Source of the DNA: Cryptomeria japonica
Lineage: Eukaryota > Streptophyta > Pinopsida > Cupressales > Cupressaceae
Assembly: GCF_030272615.1 (NCBI RefSeq)
Contig: NC_081405.1
Coordinates: forward strand, 310,325,235 to 310,389,234
DNA length: 64,000 bases
Reading direction: 5' to 3'
Shown here: piece after piece, positions 56,908 to 64,000 of the stretch
Layout of the letters: each line of letters starts with the position of its first letter
Numbering within the stretch: position 1 is the first letter of the stretch
Made by a program: the position numbers and the translations under genes
Notes under the pieces: generated by a model
The model's input: the letters and a program-made list of their open reading frames with translations, nothing else
The model's database searches: none
Told to the model about the DNA's origin: nothing

Positions 56908-57000
56908 ACTTTGAACCAGTTCAAAGTGGTTCAACGGTTCAAAGTGGTTCAATGGTTCAAAGTTCATTGGTTCAAAGTGGTTCAATGGTTCAAAGTACAT
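56908..57000. repeat. GGTTCAAAGT minisatellite
   Basis: About five copies of a unit near GGTTCAAAGTGGTTCAAY. The first copy overlaps a perfect inverted repeat TTTGAAC-CA-GTTCAAA at 56910-56925. Confidence 0.85.
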
Positions 57001-58243
57001 TATCGTCGCTCATTCCTGTGGGCCCAGGATGAAGAAAGCAAACAAGAAGAGATAAAAGAAAATGGTGGGGCCCACTAGAAAGTAAACGAAAAGTTAATGC
57101 AAGCGGCCATGATTCATACAGGCGATCCAGTGGCTGGCAATAAATAAAAATTGCACAATGGACTCAGAATTGGTTGTTTGAATGGTGAAATGCTCGCCAA
57201 GCAAGGAGATGAATTTTTGCATGAAAGATTAATGCAAATTCTTATTGATAGTCTGAATATACAAGTGTTACATACCATTGGAAAGCTCGCGAAATAGGGT
57301 GATCATTTCCAAAACCATTTTAAAGAGAGGTTTCAACACGAAGAGAAGTTTCTAGGGAATGCATAAGATTTTTTCAGTGGGATTTCTTTTCCATACAGTT
57401 ACAGTTCAGTTCATCATGCAACTTTCACACGGGGATAGCTATTTTTCACATTTAGACATGCATATTTTTAAACAAGAGGTTCCTTTTTTCAATGGAGCTA
57501 TTCAGGGTGAGATTGACAATTCCATATTCAGTACTGAGAGTTTCTCTTCATGCAGGATTAGTGGCAGCCCTTTGAGCAGTAAAGATTATTATTTTACAGT
57601 ATTATGCATGAGTTTTTATGTCATTTTTGGGGCAGATTTGCCCAAGGCTTTTCTCATGCAGTCATTTTAGAGTTTTGAAGGGGATTCATTATGATTTATA
57701 TATATTCCTTCTCTCCCTCTTTTTTACCTCTAGTCCTTTCTTTTTTGCATACACATTTTTAGCAAAAGAGCATTGTAGCTCAACATTATTTGAGTTTTTG
57801 TAACAACCGCACTCCTTTATTTTTCAGTAATATAGCAGCAGATTTCCTTCTTGGCACTTCTTGTATTATCTAGTGAATGAATGATTTGATAATTTCCTAT
57901 GATTTTTATCCTCTAATTTATCTCATTCAGTCAATTTGTGGTGCAAGGAGATATGTGTTAGTTGATTTTAATTGCTTGAAGCTATGAAAACTTGTTATTT
58001 TCCTTCATGCATGCATTAAATTCATCTCTTTCTAGGAAATATTTATGCATCTACATGTTCAGTTGAGTTGTGAAGCAATCAAGGTTATTTATTGAAGGTT
58101 TTGTGAGCTATGCATGTTGTAGATCTCAGATAAGATATTTGGTGCATCACCTTCATTAGAATAGATTTTCATTACATGCAAGCTTTCTATCCCTTTCTAT
58201 CCCTTTTCTTATCAAAATTATTTACAAGAGATTCACCAAACAG

Positions 58244-58462
58244 GAAGTCGGCCTAATCTCCGGAGATTCACCTTCACTTTGAGTAACCCACAGGCTCGAA
58301 GGTGTTTCCATGTTTCACATGATTGCTTGTTTTCAAACTTAGCATCACGGGTGCGATCCTCAATGACAACATGTACATTACACCACTATATGATTGATGA
58401 ATTAAATTTGAAAAGACATTACCAACACTTTGAGATGAAACAAAACTCAGGACAACAAGCTG
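58244..58462 (+). other. Possible exon-like segment
   Basis: A 219-base stretch has a pyrimidine-rich run and CAAACAG before it and CTG-GTAATT after it, like acceptor and donor splice sites. It is open in one frame (SRPNLRRFTF ... ARRCFHVSHDCLFSNLASR ... ELNLKRHYQHFEMK). The amino-acid composition looks protein-like, but I recognise no family and no neighbouring exon. It could be a captured host gene piece or chance. Confidence 0.25.
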
Positions 58463-58544
58463 GTAATTAGTCTAAAAGTTATTTGCAACCTCTGATTGTT
58501 TGTGTCTGACTCCATATATAGATTTGTTATAGTTTAAATTTTTA

Positions 58545-59170
58545 AAATTATGAATTTTTTACCAATCCATATTTCATCATCCCTTCAATGTCCAATACCA
58601 TCTGGAAAGCCTAATGCAAACTTTGGGGCTCTTTATTTCTCAGTCTGTAACTCATTTTCTTTTCAAAGGCACCCAAATACACAACTAATGCCATTGCATC
58701 ACGTGGTCTACAGTTCTCAAGAATTTTCTTTAAGGCTTTCATAAATCTGAGGTTGAATCATGAAATAGATCACCATTCTGAATGTGGACATCCATGAAAT
58801 CATTAAACAGTAAGGATACACAAATCCTTTCACCAAATTGCTCCATAAAGATTGATTTTAACTCTTTCTAAGAGCTGATTGAACATGGTGGCAAATTTGA
58901 AAATTAATCTTTAGCATCTTCTTTCAAATATTGTACAAATAACCTTATAACCACATCTTTAGGACTAACTTTGTAGTCATCAATCAAATCATTAAAAATA
59001 TGAAGTTGTTTTGATCCTAATTGATGTTTACCACCACTGAATTCTGATAGCTTATCTCTAATTTCAAACGGTATGAGATTTGGAAAACTAGGGATGTCAT
59101 TGAAGTTAATGGTCTTGTATCTCTCATTATTAAAATTTCTTCTTCTTAGACTACATGGTTGAGGCTAATT
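58545..59170 (-). pseudogene. Element D gag (Ty3/Gypsy Retrotrans_gag type), decayed
   Basis: Minus-strand reading: INFNDIPSFPNLIPFEIRDK, LIDDYKVSPKDVVIRLFVQY, LKEDAKD-stop-FSNLPP, KELKSIFMEQFGE, then after a frameshift MALVVYLGAFEKKMSYRLRN, EPQSLH-stop-AFQMVLDIEGMMKYGL. This is the order of the Gypsy capsid domain (conserved E-A-W-F-L-P and F-x-E-Q-F region, then Y-L-x-x-F-x-x-x-x-x-Y-x-L-R). Trp is changed to stop. It lies about 660 bases downstream of a primer site at 59831-59848. RT and integrase of this element are not in the window. Confidence 0.8.
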
Positions 59171-59830
59171 ACAGGGTATGGTTACACTTAGAACCATGCA
59201 AGGATGCATAAATTGAAACATCCTTACACATATACCCTTATAGACTCTTGTTTACAATGTGAGACCTTAAAACAACATAATACATGACTTATAGTGGTGG
59301 ATGCTAAGATTTCTTCAGTGAGCATAAATGTAAAAGACATACATACTTCTCTTTATAATATAAAAATTGCAAACAACAACTAGGAAGTATGTGAAAAACT
59401 AATACAAATATTTCCCCAAATTAATGTTCAAATCAATTGAAGGAAACATTTAATATCTTGCATTATCATAAATTACTATCAAACATATCATCATTCTCTT
59501 GAGAATTATAAGAATACCTAAAGAAATTGTAGCAGCTGCTAAATCTTCTTCTTTGACTAAAACTACAGCAGATTTGGAAATTTCTTTACATCTCCATGAA
59601 GGTTTTCCTTCAGATTCACAAACTCCTTGTACATGAACAATCTTTAAACAACAATGAGCAATTTAAAATATCAATTCATTCTGGGTCCTTCAGCAACAAC
59701 AGGATCACATAAATATTTTTCAAATAAGTTGCAAATAGACCTTCTTCGGGATATAAACTTCTATATCTGAAATAAATTTCAGATTCCTTGAAATTCTAGA
59801 CTCTATATTTTCAATGGATCTAGCATGGAC
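59171..59830 (-). other. Leader of element D between primer site and gag
   Basis: AT-rich, no coding frame supported. Confidence 0.45.
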
Positions 59831-59848
59831 TCCCCAACAGAGTCACCA
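59831..59848 (-). other. Primer-binding site of element D
   Basis: Minus strand TGGTGACTCTGTTGGGGA, three bases inside an LTR edge at 59852. It resembles the TGGCGACTCTG-C/T-TGGGGA sites common in plant Gypsy elements; the tRNA is not assigned here. Confidence 0.65.
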
Positions 59849-59851
59849 TTT

Positions 59852-61578
59852 TGTTAGTTACCAAATCAAAAAAATGTTAAAACCTAAAAACTACCTAGGT
59901 TTTATGATTAGCTTTAACACCGGACTTGGCCAACTAACAAGAAAAACTTGGTTTCCCTTGCACTTTAAGCTCTATTAAACCAAGGGGGTAACCCTATCAA
60001 CAATACAAAAAGATTTAAAATTTTTTCATACCAGAGTATTGCTTAACAGATGATAATCCCAATACAAATGTACCTAAGAATGTATGATTTACTTTTAACT
60101 TGGTTGGATTCTAGGTACTTCACCATTTGCTTAGCTATCGAGATAGAAATTCATGCTCTAATTAACACCCAATCAATAGAAAATTAAAAAATATTTTAAT
60201 AAATGATTGGTATCTAAAAATAAATCAAGCAATTCATTGATCAGTGCCTATCCATGGCCATCGAGTCACATATGAAATTGTAAGAGAAATCCCATTACCA
60301 AATTAAATCTTATCAATTGATCTTTATGTGTTAATGTCTTACATGAACAAATCCCCTTATGTAGTCACAAAAATCTTCTTACAAATCCAAATAGTACATT
60401 CAAAACTAAAAATATTTGCTGAAGGAATTTAACTCTTTCCTAGAAAAAGACTCATGAAGAAACTTTACAATCTTAGGGAAAACTAAGATGACATACTCAA
60501 ATACCACTGATATATTGAACCAATATGACATTGAATACAAAACATGGAGCAAGAATCAACTATTACAACCTACATATCCTAATATATGATAATGTCATTC
60601 ATGTCCTAATATATGAAAAATATTTACATCAAGAATCAACTATTACAACCTACATATCCTATCTATGACACAAAAAACACTCTTGTATTATTTACATGCT
60701 TGAAAGATACAAATTAAGAACCATGTACAATGAGGGAGAAAGAGAAGAAATAGAACAGAGGAAGTTTATAGATTCATACCTGTCCTCCTCCAGATCCAAT
60801 TGTGTAAAATATTTTCTCTCCTCTGTTTTTGTCTTCAGCTTTAATCTACCTCCTTAGATCCATTTTATCTTCACTTGGCCTGAAATTTGATCCCTTTCTT
60901 TTGCATTTTTGTGAATATTTGATTTGAGTCTCATTTCCACTTGAAATCCTGTGAAGACCTTTTCATCTGGGTGAGAAGCAGATTTATCATGTTTATTTTT
61001 CACTTCTGGGTGGAAACTCACATGCTGGGTTGTTTCTAGCATTTTTGGGTTATTTTTGGGCTTACCGAAAACACCAAAATGTTACAAATAGCAATAAAAT
61101 CATTCCCCATGTATGAGAAAAGGTTTGGGCACCATTTGGGATGTAAAAACCTTCATTTGTAGTACAAGAATGGCCTCAAAAATTAGCAAAATGCCCAAAA
61201 AACATGATTTACTAAACTTTCACCATTGTTGATTGAAGTTACCCACACACTCACAAAAAATTTGAGGACTGATCTTTTCACCCACAGGTATGCAAGTAAA
61301 GGCTCCCGAATGCCTGCTCCACTTTTGAATATTTTAGTTTTAACCCACAGGTATACAGGGTGAGGCTCCTACATGCACACAACACTTTTGTTTCCTTTGC
61401 CTTCTCTTCGACGAGTGTGTAGGGGACAAGTTTGAACTATGTTATTGAATTTTTTTAGAGACTATTTGATTTGAATAAATTTTTTTAACTTTATAAAACT
61501 TTCATACATGGTATTCTCATAGTTTTCTCTAAAATGATAGTTTGAAATATTATAAAAATGTTTTTTAATATTGTAACA
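59852..61578 (-). repeat. Candidate 5' LTR of element D (outer end uncertain)
   Basis: The inner edge (plus-strand TGTTAGTTACC) is well placed beside the primer site. The outer end is a guess: TAACA at 61574-61578 would complement TGTTA. The second LTR was not found in the window. The stretch contains a 32-bp direct repeat (60550-60581 and 60630-60661, beginning CAAGAATCAACTATTAC) and an imperfect duplication around ACCCACAGGTATRCA (61280-61370). Confidence 0.45.
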
Positions 61579-61645
61579 AAATATAAAGAAATGATAAAAA
61601 AATTCAATTTCTCTTGTGGCTATTCTGGGGTAATTCCACTATGGG

Positions 61646-62431
61646 TTAATCAGACATCTTGGAGATGTAAAAATTTGTGAACAACTTTTTTTTTTTTTTT
61701 TGAAAAAAGGGGTGAAAATTTATTAATTCAAACCGAGCAATACAAAGAACAAGGCAACCTTCAAGAATATAAACATACTCTAAGGGAAAATGAACCCAGT
61801 CTTTGATTCTCCACCCATCCAAGTAGTCAGAAGCCCACTTCGCCAGACAACCAGCAACTCTATTCCACTCACATGGAACATGACAAAAGGAAACTGCCTC
61901 CAAAGAGGCACCCAAAGACAGAATTTATCTTCCCACCACAGCCAAATGCCACTCCACATCCTCCATCCTCCACCAGTTCAACATATCAACCACAACTTGG
62001 GAATCAGACTCATAGAGAACCTTACTCTACCCAAGGGAACAACCTCTCTCAAGGGCCAAAAGAATAGAAAGAGCTTCCATGTAGTTATTAGTCTGTAAAC
62101 CCTTATTGTCAGAAAAGAGTAAAACAATATTACCAGAACTATCTCTGCCAACTCCTCCAACCCCAACATGCCTGGGATTACTTCTAGAGGACCCATCAGT
62201 ATTAATCTTAAGATATCCCAGAGGAGGGGGCGTCCACTTACCATCCCAACAAGCGTTCCTTTTAGCATTTTTGCTCCTATCCCGTACTTTCTTACATAAA
62301 GCATCATGAAATCCTGCCCCAAAAATGTTCAAACTTTGAATCACTTGAATGTCACTAGGATCAACATCCCAAGAAAGGTCACACTTCGCCACTAGGGTCT
62401 CCTCAATCATATTTAAAACTCTTAACCACAC
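61646..62431 (-). pseudogene. Second LINE ORF2 RNase H domain
   Basis: The frame 62431-62027 reads YLKINTDGSSRSNPRHVGVG ... FSDNKGLQTNNYMEALSILLALERGCSLG, with the first Asp (NTDG) and Glu (MEAL). A frameshift near 62030 leads to LYESDSQVVVD, giving the third acidic site. The C-terminal CHVPCEWNRVAGCLAKWA (about 61790-61890) ends the domain. This RVT_3-type RNase H follows RT in plant L1 elements. Confidence 0.85.
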
Positions 62432-62488
62432 TTATTGTACCATTTTCATCCTATCCTGAAAAATCTCGCGGTTTCTTTTCAACCACAC

Positions 62489-63000
62489 CTACCAGATAAT
62501 AAAATTGGGACCAATATACCAAGCTACCTCCAAGAAGGGGGTCTTAGTAGGAGGTCTACCAAGACATTTCCAAAACTCCACCAAAGTGTTAGCATGAACA
62601 TAAGCATTCTTCCAAGTGCCCCACCACCAATGCCAAATATCTCTCGTGAAGGTACAATGGAGGAAAAGGCGAGAGCTATTCTCTTCACTCATATTACATA
62701 AAACACAGATGGATGGTCCATGAAAGCCCTTCTTTTGAAGATTCTCCAAGGTAAGAAACTTATTTTGAACAACAAGCCACAAGAAAATATTGCACTTGGG
62801 CTAGGCCAATCTGTTCAAGACTTGCTTCCACTAGGGAACATCCACCTTAGCAAAAGTCATTCGTTCCAGCTCTTGATAACCAGATTCAACTAAAAACTTA
62901 TCCTTCAGATTAAGACCCCAAGCAAGGATATCATCACCTCTAAGAGAAGTACAAAATCTCCCAGCTAATAATCAAGAAAGAGATTCCCTCTCTTCGATAG
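62489..63000 (-). pseudogene. Second LINE ORF2 zinc-binding region
   Basis: Open piece 62782-62489: WLVVQNKFLTLENLQKKGFH, CVLCNMSEENSSRLFLHC, DIWHWWWGTWKNA, the zf-RVT module (C-x2-C ... H-C). The preceding part (to about 63000) has PKCNIFLW with a stop before it. Confidence 0.85.
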
Positions 63001-64000
63001 AAGCCCTAGGAGGCCATTCCTGAGGTTGCTTCCGTCTAGCAATCTCACCACGACCCACCCTTACAATTTCTTTAAAATCCTCAACTTTACTCCAGCTTGT
63101 TGCCATAAAGATGTCACCAAGAAGTTGGAGATGAGGAAACTAAGACAAAATAGGAGGATATCCATCCCAATAATCCTTTCAAAATAAAGCTTTAGAGCCT
63201 TTGGTGCAAATCCAAAAGAGACCATTCTTGACAATATGAGCTCCTATCTTCAGGGTAGCTCATATCATTGACCCATTTCCTATCAAGCTACATCTGGGAA
63301 CATCCTCGCCTTCCACATCACCAAGATACTTAACCCTGAGGATATTAGCCCATCCCTGATCTTGATTTGTGCATCATCTCAAAAATAGCTTAGCAGCAAG
63401 AGCACAAACATTAAAACTTGTTCTCCGCAAACCAAGGACACCCTCCTATTTTGATTTGCAGACAATATCACATTTTACCAAACTCAACTTGGAGGATAGC
63501 AAATTAACAGTCCATAAGAACTGTCTAGAGAAAGCATCAAAATCCTCAATAAAGCTTGCAAGGGTTGTCTGCACAAAACACTTGTAAGTGGGAAGTGCCT
63601 AGAACACCAACTTTAAAAGGGTAACTCTACTAGTAGTTGAGAGCCACCTATTAGTCCAGTGACACACCTTACTCCCAAACTTATCCAAAATTTCTTGCCA
63701 AATAGTACCAGGCAATCTATGAACCAAAAGAAGAATTCCAAGATAAACAAAAGGAATGGTACCTATTTGAAACCTCAAAATCCACGTAATCCTTGCCAGA
63801 TTGAGAGGAGGAGTATTGAAGAAAAAGATGTTGTCTTCAAAATCTGATTCACTTCAACATCCTTATAATAATATGATTAACTCTATGCAAAAGAGATATT
63901 AAAGGGAAGGAAACTCTTAGGACAACATATGATAAGGTTTGATTTAACCTTCTACACTTTGGACCTACTTAGAGTCCAGGCGGGTATACCTTTGTGAACT
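63001..64000 (-). pseudogene. Second LINE ORF2 region between RT thumb and zinc-binding part, decayed
   Basis: Minus-strand pieces include the RT C-terminal TNRWLSTTSRVTLLKLVFQA and DAFSRQFLWT (63480-63700), then GVLGLRRTSFNVCALAAKLF (63370-63450). The RT catalytic motifs lie beyond the window edge. Frameshifts and stops are frequent. Confidence 0.75.

Larger units (their letters stand above)
55331..58543. other. Unassigned repeat-rich block with promoter-like sequence
   Basis: It separates two parts of the presumed element D. It contains TCCCACATTGG (near 55780), a string common in plant LTR promoters; a 62-bp tandem duplication (56152-56276); two long diverged copies of a segment with GACACATGTTGACA and CAGCCGAGGTTAAAG (56433-56555 and 56633-56753); several ATCCAACGGT strings; GACACGTGGC (G-box-like, near 56843); and a GGTTCAAAGT array (56908-57000). 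It is T-rich on plus after 57300. Frames of 60-103 codons here are unsupported. Confidence 0.45.
61684..64000 (-). mobile_element. Second LINE (plant L1-type), 3' half, continues past window
   Basis: On minus: end of the RT thumb (about 63400-63700: HWTNRWLSTT, LLKLVFQALPTYKCFVQTT), zinc-binding region, RNase H, 3' UTR and a poly(A) tract of about 19 bases (plus-strand T run at 61686-61704). Frameshifts and stops are scattered. It is a different copy from the LINE at 6471-11868. Confidence 0.88.

Noticed and set aside
57359-57803. Plus-strand ORFs of 103 and 61 codons
   Set aside because: T-rich hydrophobic frames without motif or start context; likely chance.
58550-58744. 64-codon plus-strand ORF
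   Set aside because: Antisense to the C-terminal part of the element D gag.

Overview
The window looks like transposable-element-dense nuclear DNA of a plant, most likely a gymnosperm. The reasons are giant Ty3/Gypsy Tat/Ogre-type elements, plant L1-type LINEs with an RNase H tail, AT-rich LTRs, deep nesting and no convincing intact host gene. The species cannot be named from the sequence alone. Nothing bacterial, organellar or CRISPR-like is present.

Layout. (1) 1-6470: a minus-strand non-autonomous LTR element, cut by the left window edge. It has a Copia-type primer site and a Copia-like gag remnant with four zinc knuckles. Pol is replaced by a long unrecognised ORF, now decayed. It sits in the RNase H domain of (2), a decayed minus-strand LINE at 6471-11868 (ORF1 with DUF4283; ORF2 with endonuclease, RT, zinc-binding region and RNase H). 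(3) Element A, a plus-strand Tat/Ogre-like Gypsy element at 11869-52759, interrupts the 5' part of that LINE. It is itself split twice: by element B (18615-33432, plus strand, TSD GTAAC) inside its second RNase H, and by element C (37792-52675, minus strand, TSD GTTTC) inside its 3' LTR. (4) 52760-61683: a flank holding remnants of another minus-strand Gypsy element (D: gag, primer site and one LTR edge), an acidic 368-codon ORF and an unexplained repeat-rich block. (5) 61684-64000: the 3' half of a second LINE, ending in a poly(A) tract.

Elements A, B and C are relatives. They share the polypurine tract AAAGAGGGGCAAA, a protease with D-G-G or D-N-G in place of D-T/S-G, long leaders and conserved 3' non-coding modules. 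Where RT and RNase H survive (B and C) the order is RT, a degenerate Gypsy RNase H, then a second RNase H. B and C also share a previously hidden leader ORF upstream of gag. C appears to be the youngest: its two 2046-bp LTRs look identical and its 1373-codon pol ORF is open. Yet it has lost the gag capsid/nucleocapsid block and the central catalytic Asp region of integrase, so it was presumably mobilised in trans by a relative.

The most interesting signals are the conserved non-coding RNA-like modules shared by A, B and C (a post-pol stem-loop and twin hairpins with paired changes), the conserved leader ORF of B and C, the switch of primer tRNA in C, and the pol-less Copia-derived element with its own second ORF.
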